Positions 7,324-13,961 of a stretch of DNA of 64,000 nt are shown here, piece after piece. The notes below the pieces were generated by a model that saw only the letters and a program-made list of their open reading frames with translations, made no database searches and was not told the DNA's origin. The stretch covers positions 1 through 64,000 of the forward strand of contig JAFQHF010000080.1 of assembly GCA_017398105.1 (NCBI GenBank). Reading direction: 5' to 3'. This DNA comes from Oscillospiraceae bacterium (GTDB lineage Bacteria > Bacillota_A > Clostridia > Oscillospirales > Oscillospiraceae). Made by a program: the position numbers and the translations under genes. How positions within the stretch are numbered: position 1 is the first letter of the stretch; every line of letters starts with the position of its first letter.

Positions 7324-7980
7324 ATGAAAGACATTCTGCTGCAGGTCAACTCTCCATTGTTCGATGGTGTGAATCCCGAAGACCGCAAAACCATGCTGGG
7401 CTGTATCGGGTATCACATCGGCTCTTTCAAAAAGGGCGATATTGTTGCCTTCGAGGATGAGAATATCAAGCATATCGGCATCATTATGAAAGGCAGCGTG
7501 GACATGGTCAAGGAAGATCTTTGGGGCAACAGAACCATGCTGGTACGGATGCGCAGGGACGAGCTGTTCGGTGAGACCTTCGCCTGCGGCAGTGATAATT
7601 TGTCCGTTGTGACCTTCCTGGTTTCCGAGGATGCACAGATCCTCTTTATGCCCTTCGACCGGGTGATGCACAGCTGCACCATGGCCTGCGTGTTCCACCA
7701 CCGGCTGATCGAAAATATGGTGCATATCATCGCCAATAAAAACCGGGATCTGATGCGCAAAGTAGAAGTGGTATCCAAGCGCACCATCCGCGAAAAGCTG
7801 CTGGCATACCTATCCATCCAGGCGCAGGCCCAGAATTCCCGCTATTTTGAGATTCCCCTTGGCAGAGTAGAGCTGGCGGAATACCTTTGCGTTGACCGCA
7901 GCGCCCTGACAAGAGAGCTTGTGAAAATGAAAGAGGACGGTCTTATCGACTACGACAAAAATTGTTTCCGAATCCTATGA
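7324..7980 (+). CDS. Crp/Fnr-family transcriptional regulator (second)
   Basis: A 218-residue regulator with an N-terminal cNMP-like sensor barrel (residues about 15-125, including FKKGDIVAFEDENIKHIGII) and a C-terminal winged helix (GRVELAEYLCVDRSALTREL). The start at 7324 is used because GGAGG at 7311-7315 is then 8 nt away; the ATG at 7318 is too close. It resembles clostridial Crp/Fnr proteins that control redox or metal-stress genes. No Fnr-type cysteine cluster is evident. Its direct partner genes are unclear: the minus-strand arsenical-type operon converges on it from the right. It is unlike the first regulator except in architecture, so it is not a recent duplicate. Confidence 0.86.
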   Translation: MKDILLQVNSPLFDGVNPEDRKTMLGCIGYHIGSFKKGDIVAFEDENIKHIGIIMKGSVDMVKEDLWGNRTMLVRMRRDELFGETFACGSDNLSVVTFLVSEDAQILFMPFDRVMHSCTMACVFHHRLIENMVHIIANKNRDLMRKVEVVSKRTIREKLLAYLSIQAQAQNSRYFEIPLGRVELAEYLCVDRSALTRELVKMKEDGLIDYDKNCFRIL

Positions 7981-7985
7981 CACCT

Positions 7986-8010
7986 GCCCCGCTGCGGACC
8001 GCAGCGGGGC
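7986..8010 (+). terminator. Hairpin terminator after the second Crp/Fnr gene
   Basis: GCCCCGCTGCGG pairs with CCGCAGCGGGGC with a one-base loop, a very stable stem 6 bp after the stop. The T tail is short. Confidence 0.6.
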
Positions 8011-8083
8011 TATTCCGATTGTCCAACAAGAGTGAACAACGCGGGAATCCACCGCCATGCAGAAAGTATGAAAATAAGAACGC

Positions 8084-8120
8084 AATCGCCGGTAACAGGA
8101 ATGACCCGTTACCGGCGATT
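8084..8120 (-). terminator. Terminator of the arsR-arsC operon
   Basis: AATCGCCGGTAAC and GTTACCGGCGATT are perfect 13-bp arms just past the arsC stop, followed on the minus strand by a T-rich stretch. Confidence 0.75.
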
Positions 8121-8127
8121 ATTATGC

Positions 8128-8517
8128 TCATTTCAATCTGGCTTTCAAATCCAGCACCTTTTCTTCGATCAGCCGGATGGTTTTTAAGTATGCTTCATCG
8201 CATTTTCCGGTGGGATCTTCCAGGCCCCAATCCTCCCGGTGGGAGCAGGGCAGGGACGGGCACTGGACATTGCAGCCCATGGTGATCACCACATCCACCT
8301 CCGGGATGTCGGACAGGAGTTTACTGTACTGAGTTGCTTCCATGTCGATGCCGTGAACCTGCTTCATAAGCCTCACGGCATCCTGATTGATCTGGGGTTT
8401 CGTTTCCGTACCTGCAGAATAGCTCTCAAACACACCGCCAGCCAGCTTCTTACCCAGTGCTTCTGCAATCTGGCTGCGGCAGGAATTGTGGACGCAGATA
8501 AAGGCTACTTTTTTCAT
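8128..8517 (-). CDS. arsC: Arsenate reductase, low-molecular-weight phosphatase type
   Basis: A 129-residue cytoplasmic protein with the LMW-phosphatase P-loop CVHNSCRS at residues 8-15, the SAGTE segment, the redox pair in MGCNVQCP, and EDPTG with the active-site Asp. This pattern fits thioredoxin-coupled arsenate reductases that turn arsenate into arsenite. The start at 8517 follows GGAGGAG and overlaps the upstream gene by ATGA, so the two are translationally coupled. It is the last gene of an operon led by an ArsR regulator. No ArsB or Acr3 efflux pump is present in the window, which is unusual. A protein-tyrosine phosphatase role is possible but less likely because of the second cysteine pair. 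Confidence 0.88.
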   Translation of the reverse strand: MKKVAFICVHNSCRSQIAEALGKKLAGGVFESYSAGTETKPQINQDAVRLMKQVHGIDMEATQYSKLLSDIPEVDVVITMGCNVQCPSLPCSHREDWGLEDPTGKCDEAYLKTIRLIEEKVLDLKARLK

Positions 8518-9068
8518 TTTTCTCCTCCGTAAAATGGGCAGCGACTGCCGATACACTGAAGATTTTGACTGCTTCGGCTGCAGACTGGAGTTGTTTTTTT
8601 CATCTGCACATGCAGATTGTCTGCCGTAAAATCAATAGCAGACAAAACAGACAGGTAGGAGTCCCGCTTGCAGCACCGGGGCCCGCCAACCGCGGCAACG
8701 GCAGTCAGTGACTTGGCAGTCATATTCATACAGGTTCCCCATTGCGATGTTGCCAGCGGCCCGGATTCTGTCACAATAGACAGGAACTGTCCTGTACTGA
8801 GGCAGGCACCACAAGCCCCCCAGAATCCGCAGGCAGCACTAGGGACAGCGGAAGCTCGTCTGTAAAGTTCTTCCAGCGCTGTTGCCAGATCAATAGCTCC
8901 TCCTGCATTCCGGTAAGCTGTCAGAAGCGCTGCACCAACCAGTACATGATGCTCCGGGCCGTGCATCCGGCAGGTCGGCAGCTGCATCAGTTTTTCCAGG
9001 ATTTCAACAGGATCTTCGCTTTTTTCAGAAAGGCAGCGTTCATAGACATCCTTCATTCGTTCTTTCAT
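8514..9068 (-). CDS. Cysteine-rich DUF5714-like protein
   Basis: A 184-residue protein without signal peptide or clear membrane segments. It has many cysteines in conserved-looking motifs: CRMHGPEHHVLVGAALL near residue 33, ACGFWGACGAC near 79, GGPRCCKRDS near 128, and a C-terminal C-x4-C-x4-C-type tail. The His/Cys motifs suggest binding of a metal or iron-sulfur cluster. I recognise it as resembling DUF5714 proteins, whose function is not established. It overlaps the genes on both sides by ATGA (NapH-like protein upstream, ArsC downstream), so its product probably works with them in a redox or metalloid process. AAAGGAG precedes the start. Confidence 0.72.
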   Translation of the reverse strand: MKERMKDVYERCLSEKSEDPVEILEKLMQLPTCRMHGPEHHVLVGAALLTAYRNAGGAIDLATALEELYRRASAVPSAACGFWGACGACLSTGQFLSIVTESGPLATSQWGTCMNMTAKSLTAVAAVGGPRCCKRDSYLSVLSAIDFTADNLHVQMKKTTPVCSRSSQNLQCIGSRCPFYGGEK

Positions 9069-9637
9069 AGTGTCTCCTTTGCCTTGATCTTACAGATCAC
9101 CTGGGTCATGGTTCCCATGGGGCAGAAGCTGCACCAGGTTCTGGGCTTAAACAGCACATTTACCACTAGGCCGATGATGGTGGATGTCAGCATGATGCTG
9201 TAGAAACCAAAGCTGAACTGGGCGATCCAGTCGGACACCGTTCCGGCGGTATAGGCCCAATCCCAGGGAACACGGAACATCCACAGAAGCTTGATGGCTT
9301 CCCCAAGATTTTTTGCTCCCGCAGCCACCAAGTAGGTCTGGAAAATCATGTTGCCAAACATAGACAGGAAGAAAATCAAGAAGCCATACCGGAACCATTT
9401 GGAAGAGAAAAACTTCGGTGCTTTTACATCCCGGGAGCATTTGCCGCACTTGGCAAGAAGCTGTCCCCGTCCGCAATAGCGGTTGCAGAAAGCCTTGCTT
9501 CCTCCAAAGAGGGCGATCAGAAGCGGCAGTATAAAATCGATCATACCAAGCCATGCAAAGAGAATGTTGAAAAACCCCAGGGCGAAGTAAACAATCGTCC
9601 AGATCCATAAGTAGTCATACCAATGCTTCTTTTTCAT
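9065..9637 (-). CDS. NapH/CcoG-like membrane iron-sulfur protein
   Basis: A 190-residue membrane protein with about four transmembrane helices (near residues 8-28, 33-48, 80-105 and 145-170). Between helices it has cysteines in FCNRYCGRGQLLAKCGKC, and near the C-terminus WCSFCPMG, the kind of paired motifs that bind [4Fe-4S] clusters in NapH/NosR/CcoG-type quinol or electron-transfer proteins. The start at 9637 overlaps the ferredoxin stop by ATGA; an upstream ATG at 9712 lies inside the ferredoxin gene and is rejected. It probably passes electrons between a membrane carrier and the soluble ferredoxin encoded just before it. The partner is inferred from order, not shown. Confidence 0.78.
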   Translation of the reverse strand: MKKKHWYDYLWIWTIVYFALGFFNILFAWLGMIDFILPLLIALFGGSKAFCNRYCGRGQLLAKCGKCSRDVKAPKFFSSKWFRYGFLIFFLSMFGNMIFQTYLVAAGAKNLGEAIKLLWMFRVPWDWAYTAGTVSDWIAQFSFGFYSIMLTSTIIGLVVNVLFKPRTWCSFCPMGTMTQVICKIKAKETL

Positions 9638-9834
9638 TTGACTTCGCCCCTTTCCTTCACTGCGATGCACCCTGCAGGACAGCGCTTGGCGCAGAGTCCG
9701 CATCCAACGCATTTGGATTCGTCCACCACCGCATAACAGCCCCGGTAAATGGAGATGGCACCTTTGGGGCAGGCTTTTACGCAGACGCCGCAGGCGACAC
9801 AGATCTTCCTGTTTGCAAAAGCGAGTTTTTTCAT
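9634..9834 (-). CDS. Small 2[4Fe-4S] ferredoxin
   Basis: A 66-residue ferredoxin with two classic cluster motifs, CVACGVCVKACP near residue 12 and CVGCGLCAKRCP near 43. The start at 9834 has AAGGAAGG upstream and lies 4 bp after the arsR stop; the longer in-frame ATG at 9858 is inside arsR and lacks a ribosome site. It is a soluble low-potential electron carrier. Its place between arsR and a membrane Fe-S protein suggests it carries electrons for this operon, perhaps to the Cys-rich protein or the reductase. Confidence 0.88.
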   Translation of the reverse strand: MKKLAFANRKICVACGVCVKACPKGAISIYRGCYAVVDESKCVGCGLCAKRCPAGCIAVKERGEVK

Positions 9835-9838
9835 ATTC

Positions 9839-10153
9839 TCATCCTTCCTTACATTCACAGTCTGTCGGTGTATTCTCTGGCGGCAGCAACGTCTTCATCA
9901 GCTCTCCGATTTGCTTAACACCGTCACAACAGATAGAGTAGTGCATCCACTTCCCCTCCTTGCGCCCGGTGACAAGTCCGGAATCACCGAGGATCTTCAT
10001 GTGGTGGGACAGGGTAGGCTGGCTGATGTTCAGTTCCTCCAACAGCTTGCAGGCACATTTCTCCCCGGTGCGAAGCAGCTTCATGATCTGCACCCGGTTC
10101 TCATCACAAAGCGCCTTGAAAATCTTTGCAATCTTCTTATCGGTGAGTTCCAT
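9839..10153 (-). CDS. arsR: ArsR-family metalloid-sensing repressor
   Basis: A 104-residue winged-helix repressor. The recognition region reads CACKLLEELNISQPTLSHHM: a C-x-C pair at the start of the DNA-binding helix followed by SQPTLSHH, the same position as the arsenite-binding ELCVCDL motif of classical ArsR proteins. It should release DNA when trivalent arsenic or antimony binds. The start at 10153 is chosen because GGGAGG stands 7 nt upstream; the ATG at 10168 has no such site. It heads the five-gene operon ending in arsC and is divergent from a ferredoxin-type gene, with duplicated boxes in the shared region. Confidence 0.9.
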   Translation of the reverse strand: MELTDKKIAKIFKALCDENRVQIMKLLRTGEKCACKLLEELNISQPTLSHHMKILGDSGLVTGRKEGKWMHYSICCDGVKQIGELMKTLLPPENTPTDCECKEG

Positions 10154-10173
10154 TGGATCGCCTCCCATTGATG

Positions 10174-10214
10174 TTCGTCAATATGATATCAGATATATCG
10201 AAATTCGTCAATAT
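10174..10214. promoter_or_regulatory. Duplicated ArsR operator boxes
   Basis: The 11-bp sequence TTCGTCAATAT occurs at 10174-10184 and again at 10204-10214, exactly 30 bp (about three helical turns) apart. The second copy covers the -35 of the arsR promoter and the first lies just past its -10. An imperfect dyad, ATATATCGAA/TTCGTCAATATA, overlaps the second box. This arrangement suits repression by the ArsR protein. Confidence 0.62.
10183..10211 (-). promoter_or_regulatory. arsR operon promoter
   Basis: On the minus strand TTGACG (10206-10211) and TATCAT (10183-10188) are 17 bp apart. Both elements overlap or abut the repeated operator boxes. Confidence 0.68.
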
Positions 10215-10306
10215 ATTAAACACCATTTATATGTGACATTTGCAACATCATTTCATCCTGTTGACTGGTATCATGACAGTAGAAAATCAGAACAGGAGGA
10301 ATGACT

Positions 10307-10993
10307 ATGATCCGAAGAATTATTACCATCGATGAAGAAAAATGCAACGGCTGCGGCCTGTGTGCCGACGCCTGTCACGAGGGAGCCATTGGCATGGTGG
10401 GCGGCAAGGCAAAGCTGCTCCGGGAGGACTACTGCGACGGCCTGGGCGATTGCCTGCCCGCTTGCCCCATGAATGCCATTTCCTTTGAGGAGCGGGAAGC
10501 TCCCGCCTACAACGAAGCTGCTGTGCTGGCTGCGAAGAAAGCAAAGGAAGCACCGCTGCCCTGCGGCTGCCCCGGCTCTGCCTGCCAGAGCATTCCGCAT
10601 TCCGTTCCTGCTGCAAATGTACATGTCCCCAGCGAACTGACCAACTTCCCGGTGCAGATCAAGCTGCTGCCGCTGGGTGCCCCCTATTTTGATGGCGCTG
10701 ACCTGCTGATCGCCGCAGACTGCACCGCCTATTCCTACGGCAATTTCCATCACGATTTTATGCAGGATAAAGTGACCATGATCGGCTGCCCTAAGCTGGA
10801 TGCGGTGGATTACGCCGAGAAGCTGACGCAGATTTTAAAGCACAATGATATCCGCTCCATCACGGTGACTCGTATGACCGTACCCTGCTGCGGCGGACTC
10901 AGTTATGCGGTCAAAACCGCCATCGAAAACAGCGGTAAGAATATCCCACTGCACATCGTAACCATTTCCCCGGACGGAAAAATTATCAAATAA
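10307..10993 (+). CDS. Ferredoxin-like 2[4Fe-4S] protein with extra cysteine motifs
   Basis: A 228-residue cytoplasmic protein. The N-terminus has the [4Fe-4S] motif CNGCGLCADAC near residue 12 and CLPACP near 48. Past these it has a CGCPGSAC cluster near 86, an IGCPKLD segment and VPCCGG near the C-terminus. This family is common in anaerobes, but its reaction is not established; the extra cysteines suggest a further cluster or a redox-active site. The start at 10307 is 7 nt from GGAGG; the ATG at 10301 is too close. It diverges from arsR and shares its control region, so it probably belongs to the same stress or metalloid regulon. Confidence 0.78.
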   Translation: MIRRIITIDEEKCNGCGLCADACHEGAIGMVGGKAKLLREDYCDGLGDCLPACPMNAISFEEREAPAYNEAAVLAAKKAKEAPLPCGCPGSACQSIPHSVPAANVHVPSELTNFPVQIKLLPLGAPYFDGADLLIAADCTAYSYGNFHHDFMQDKVTMIGCPKLDAVDYAEKLTQILKHNDIRSITVTRMTVPCCGGLSYAVKTAIENSGKNIPLHIVTISPDGKIIK

Positions 10994-11024
10994 GCCTTGG
11001 CAGACTGGTGTGGCAATTTTTTTC

Positions 11025-11114
11025 TACTTTGGGGATTCCCGCGCCATCGCCTGCAGCGTGAACGCAAGTGCTGTCTATGGCTTGCTCTACCTGCTTTGGC
11101 TCACATGGTTCTGA
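11025..11114 (+). pseudogene. Degraded 3' end of another spoVAC-like gene
   Basis: One frame reads SRAIACSVNASAVYGLLYL then LWLTWF and a stop at 11112-11114. It aligns without gaps to the end of the intact SpoVAC (GPVIVYGLSASAVYGLIYW). No start codon or upstream coding part is present between the ferredoxin-like gene and this tail. Together with 7174-7260 it is the second such remnant within 7 kb. Confidence 0.55.
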
Positions 11115-11120
11115 ACAAAA

Positions 11121-11151
11121 AACGGCTGTACCCATTTCCGGTACAGCCGTT
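11121..11151 (-). terminator. Terminator of the luxS-mtnN-CPBP operon
   Basis: AACGGCTGTACC pairs with GGTACAGCCGTT; on the minus strand the stem is followed by TTTTTTG. It lies directly after the CPBP-protease gene. Confidence 0.88.
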
Positions 11152-11155
11152 TATA

Positions 11156-11926
11156 TTATGTTCGCTTCCAGATCCACAGAGCATAGCCGCCGGAGATCAG
11201 GATGATCAGAGCCGCACTGCAGATTTGCACCAGTTCCGTAGAAGCCTGCCCAAAAACTGCCGCCACCAGATTGGTAAAGGCACCCTGTTCCCGGGCAAAC
11301 ACGCTGGTACCGTTCACAAACATATGGCTTGCGATGCAGGGCCAGAGGCTGCCGCCTTTGTAAACCAGTGCCGTGTACAAAAAGCCGATCACAATGGCAT
11401 AGCACACCTGCAGCAGCACGCCCAGGGTATCTGCCGTATTGGCAAGATTCACGATATGACCCGCGCCGAAGGTGACGGCAGAAACGATCACGGCGCTGCG
11501 CAGGTTGTTTTTCGCCATTCCCCGAAACAGAAAGCCCCGGAAAATGATCTCCTCCACATAACCGCCCAGCGCTACATTCGCCATCATCAGCAGTGATACC
11601 GCCACAGGCGCGGAAAAGGACAGTCCATTCATCAGATTGATGCAGGACATGGCGGCCAAGGGAAGAAAATACAAGAACGCAGCTCTGTTTCCTTTAAAGC
11701 CGCACAGGCCGAATTTTTCCGCCAGACCGTTGCGGAGAATCCACGATGTAGCAAAAACCGCCAGCACGCCGATACAAACCACCGGCACCAGCATCTGTGC
11801 CACCGTCTTTGCTGCCAGATCATCAAACCCGCCGCAGCTCTGCAGTGCCAGATTCATCACGCCCACATACAGGCCGATCCATACAAGGGCAAAATAAACT
11901 TCGTCCTTTTCGTACAGTTTCTTCAT
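11156..11926 (-). CDS. CPBP-family intramembrane metalloprotease-like protein
   Basis: A 256-residue polytopic membrane protein with about seven hydrophobic segments. It carries the CPBP signatures: EEIIFRGFLFR near residue 125, FGAGHIVNL near 152, and ASHMFVNGTS near 200, the glutamate and histidine residues that form the active site. Such proteins (CAAX-protease/bacteriocin-processing type) cleave within or next to the membrane, but substrates are mostly unknown. The gene is the last of the minus-strand series LURP-like, luxS, mtnN, and starts 7 bp after mtnN. A role in bacteriocin self-immunity or peptide processing is possible; nothing nearby encodes a bacteriocin. Confidence 0.85.
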   Translation of the reverse strand: MKKLYEKDEVYFALVWIGLYVGVMNLALQSCGGFDDLAAKTVAQMLVPVVCIGVLAVFATSWILRNGLAEKFGLCGFKGNRAAFLYFLPLAAMSCINLMNGLSFSAPVAVSLLMMANVALGGYVEEIIFRGFLFRGMAKNNLRSAVIVSAVTFGAGHIVNLANTADTLGVLLQVCYAIVIGFLYTALVYKGGSLWPCIASHMFVNGTSVFAREQGAFTNLVAAVFGQASTELVQICSAALIILISGGYALWIWKRT

Positions 11927-11933
11927 AGCAGTA

Positions 11934-12644
11934 TCAATCCCGGGCTGCTGTCAGCTGTCTGGCAAGCCTGCAGGCAACCTCCGCACAGCGGTGGGCTGCA
12001 ATCCGTTCGAAGGTGGGATAATCCATTTCTGCGCTGTCGTCTGCCTTGTCAGAAATGGCCCGAAGGATCACGAAGGGCAGGTTATTGCGGTAAGCTGTCT
12101 GGGCAATGGCCGCGCCCTCCATTTCGGTGCACAGGCCCTGGGTATTGGCAATAATTCTCTCTTTCAGTTCCTTCACTGCCACAAACTGATCGCCGCTGGC
12201 TACCCGGCCGATTTTGGTATGTCCGGGATTTACGGACTCCGCGGCTGCAAAGGCGTAGCGGATCATGGCTTCATCGGCTGGGAAGGCAATAGTATCCATA
12301 CCGGGAACCTTGCCGTAGGGATAGCCGAAATTCACGCAGTCAAAGTCATGGTACATGGCATCCCGGCTCACCACCAGATCGCCGATGTCCAGATCGGCGC
12401 ACAAAGAGCCGGCGATACCGGTGTTCACCAGATGGGTCACACCGAAGCAGTCGCACAGGATCTGGGCACAGATTGCTGCATTGACCTTACCCACACCGCA
12501 CTGCACAACCACCACCGGAAGTTCTTCCAGAGTGCCTTCGTAAAACACGCTGCCCGCTACGGTACGGCTACTTTTACCTTCCATACGGCCCAGCAGGATC
12601 TCCACTTCCACCTGCATGGCACCAATAATTCCCAGTTTTGTCAT
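11934..12644 (-). CDS. mtnN: 5'-methylthioadenosine/S-adenosylhomocysteine nucleosidase
   Basis: A 236-residue cytoplasmic enzyme that removes adenine from methylthioadenosine and S-adenosylhomocysteine. It starts KLGIIGAMQVEVEILL, has NTGIAGSL near residue 76, MEGAAIAQTAY near 172 and ISDKAD near 195, whose Asp is the catalytic acid. All match MtnN/Pfs. The start at 12644 follows GGAGAA; longer in-frame starts reach into the luxS gap without a ribosome site. It sits 97 bp after luxS on the same strand, and together they recycle S-adenosylhomocysteine to homocysteine with release of the AI-2 precursor. Confidence 0.95.
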   Translation of the reverse strand: MTKLGIIGAMQVEVEILLGRMEGKSSRTVAGSVFYEGTLEELPVVVVQCGVGKVNAAICAQILCDCFGVTHLVNTGIAGSLCADLDIGDLVVSRDAMYHDFDCVNFGYPYGKVPGMDTIAFPADEAMIRYAFAAAESVNPGHTKIGRVASGDQFVAVKELKERIIANTQGLCTEMEGAAIAQTAYRNNLPFVILRAISDKADDSAEMDYPTFERIAAHRCAEVACRLARQLTAARD

Positions 12645-12741
12645 TTGATTTCTCCATTCTATAATACTTGTCATAGCTCCTGTCATAATCGGGACCGCCG
12701 TGCGGCTTCTCCTCTCCCAATGGCAGGATATGCCCGGTTCC

Positions 12742-13218
12742 TTATTCCGGATATACCAGCCGGGTATCGTCAATTGCTTCCAGCAGGGCTGCATACTTGG
12801 CGCCCCAGTAATTTGCCATAGGCAGATTCATGTCCAGATAATTGCCGCAGTCCTTCGCACTGGCACCGGGCACCTCACCCCGGAAATCCCGGATAAAGCA
12901 GAAGCAGTCGTGCACCAGCGCAACCACATCCCTGGAATCATAATCCCCTGCCAGCAGCAGGTAAAATCCCGTCCGGCAGCCCATGGGGCCAAAATACAGC
13001 ACCTTTTCCTTCCAGACAGGCTCATTTCGCAGATACGTCGCAGCCAGGTGCTCGATGGTATGAACCTCCGCCGTATTCATCACCGGTTCTTCATTGGGTT
13101 TGGTCAGCCGCAGGTCAAAGGTGGTAACGGTTTCCGACCCCACCCGATCCTTCCGGGAAACATACAGTCCCGGCTGCAGCTTGATATGATCAATGGTAAA
13201 GCTTGTGATTTTTTCCAT
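12742..13218 (-). CDS. luxS: S-ribosylhomocysteine lyase LuxS
   Basis: A 158-residue metalloenzyme that splits S-ribosylhomocysteine into homocysteine and the AI-2 precursor DPD. It has the metal ligands in HTIEHL near residue 53, PMGCRTGFYLL with the catalytic Cys near 80, and HDCFCFI near 120 in place of the usual third ligand region. Length is normal. It follows a LURP-like gene by 9 bp and precedes mtnN, the enzyme giving its substrate. Whether the cell uses AI-2 as a signal or only as a by-product cannot be told; no Lsr-type receptor is visible here. Confidence 0.96.
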   Translation of the reverse strand: MEKITSFTIDHIKLQPGLYVSRKDRVGSETVTTFDLRLTKPNEEPVMNTAEVHTIEHLAATYLRNEPVWKEKVLYFGPMGCRTGFYLLLAGDYDSRDVVALVHDCFCFIRDFRGEVPGASAKDCGNYLDMNLPMANYWGAKYAALLEAIDDTRLVYPE

Positions 13219-13227
13219 AAACTATCC

Positions 13228-13707
13228 TCAATTCTTATTTTTGCTGCAGTTGGCCGCATCAATGGCGATGACCAGCAGCAGTCCCGGCATCTCGTTTGCG
13301 GGATTGTCATAGCGCAGCACATAGGTATCGCTCCACTGGAAAAGCTCCTTGGAAATGGACATAATCTCCCGCGATCCTGCCGTCACCCGGTAATCCCAGC
13401 CGAGGAAATCACCTTCCACATCCCAGCCCCGGTAATCCACCTGGTATCTTGGCCGCAGAAAGGTAAACTCCTTCCGGATGGTACCCTGTACCCGGCCGTC
13501 GATCACGATTTCGAACTGCGGCAGCAGGGTAAACAGCTTCTCATGGATAGACCCCACTTCCCTTCCGCTCCGCTTTTCATATACATGGATCTGGTGGCCG
13601 AAGGAGAAAAACTCCGCTTTCACTTCATAGCGTGCTTCTCCGGATTCATCATAGACATCATAACTGTCCGTCCAGGAGAAGATCCTCTGTCTGATATACA
13701 GTTTCAT
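13228..13707 (-). CDS. LURP-one-related (DUF567-like) protein
   Basis: A 159-residue cytoplasmic protein. It reads MKLYIRQRIFSWTDSYDVYD, then GEARYEVKAEFFSFGHQIHV and LLPQFEIVIDGRVQGTIRKE, the alternating beta-strand pattern of the LURP-one/tubby-like barrel. Bacterial members have no established biochemical role; the fold suggests binding of a hydrophobic or phospholipid ligand. GGGAGG fixes the start at 13707. It is first in the operon with luxS, mtnN and the CPBP gene, driven by the promoter at 13730. Confidence 0.82.
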   Translation of the reverse strand: MKLYIRQRIFSWTDSYDVYDESGEARYEVKAEFFSFGHQIHVYEKRSGREVGSIHEKLFTLLPQFEIVIDGRVQGTIRKEFTFLRPRYQVDYRGWDVEGDFLGWDYRVTAGSREIMSISKELFQWSDTYVLRYDNPANEMPGLLLVIAIDAANCSKNKN

Positions 13708-13729
13708 ATTCTCAGCCTCCCTTGGCTGA

Positions 13730-13758
13730 ATCATAGCACATTTTCGCCGGCTTTGCAA
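13730..13758 (-). promoter_or_regulatory. Promoter of the LURP-luxS-mtnN-CPBP operon
   Basis: On the minus strand TTGCAA (13753-13758) and TATGAT (13730-13735) are spaced by 17 bp, 22 bp ahead of the start codon. Confidence 0.6.
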
Positions 13759-13767
13759 GAAAAAGCA

Positions 13768-13790
13768 GCCTGCCGCACAAGGCGGCAGGC
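13768..13790 (-). terminator. Terminator upstream of the LURP-like gene
   Basis: GCCTGCCGC pairs with GCGGCAGGC; on the minus strand a CTGCTTTTTCTTG tail follows. It would end transcription coming from the epimerase gene at 13962 and insulate the luxS operon. Confidence 0.75.
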
Positions 13791-13798
13791 CCTTCAAA

Positions 13799-13920
13799 TC
13801 AGTTATTGTTATGCACCCGGCAGCCGGGATTATTCAGCACGAAGCGCATAGTATTGTCGTTAAATACCGGAGGATAAACTGACCGCACTCACCGCCGCCT
13901 GCTTTGATGATCTTGGGTAA
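13799..13920 (-). pseudogene. Frameshifted C-terminal remnant of an unidentified gene
   Basis: On the minus strand one frame gives LPKIIKAGGGECGQFILR; after a single-base shift the next frame gives FNDNTMRFVLNN and PGCRVHNNN with a stop at 13799. The two halves read like one globular protein tail broken by a frameshift. The family was not recognised. It lies between the epimerase gene and a terminator. Confidence 0.35.
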
Positions 13921-13961
13921 TGCCAAAAATAACGACTTTCTTTCCTGTTTTATATTGAGAA

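Noticed and set aside
9634..9858. Longer ferredoxin start at 9858
   Set aside because: Overlaps arsR and lacks a ribosome site; the ATG at 9834 has AAGGAAGG and lies just past the arsR stop.
10997..11596. Plus-strand open frame of 199 codons overlapping the CPBP gene
   Set aside because: Runs through a terminator and the reverse strand of the CPBP protease; no family features and no ribosome site.
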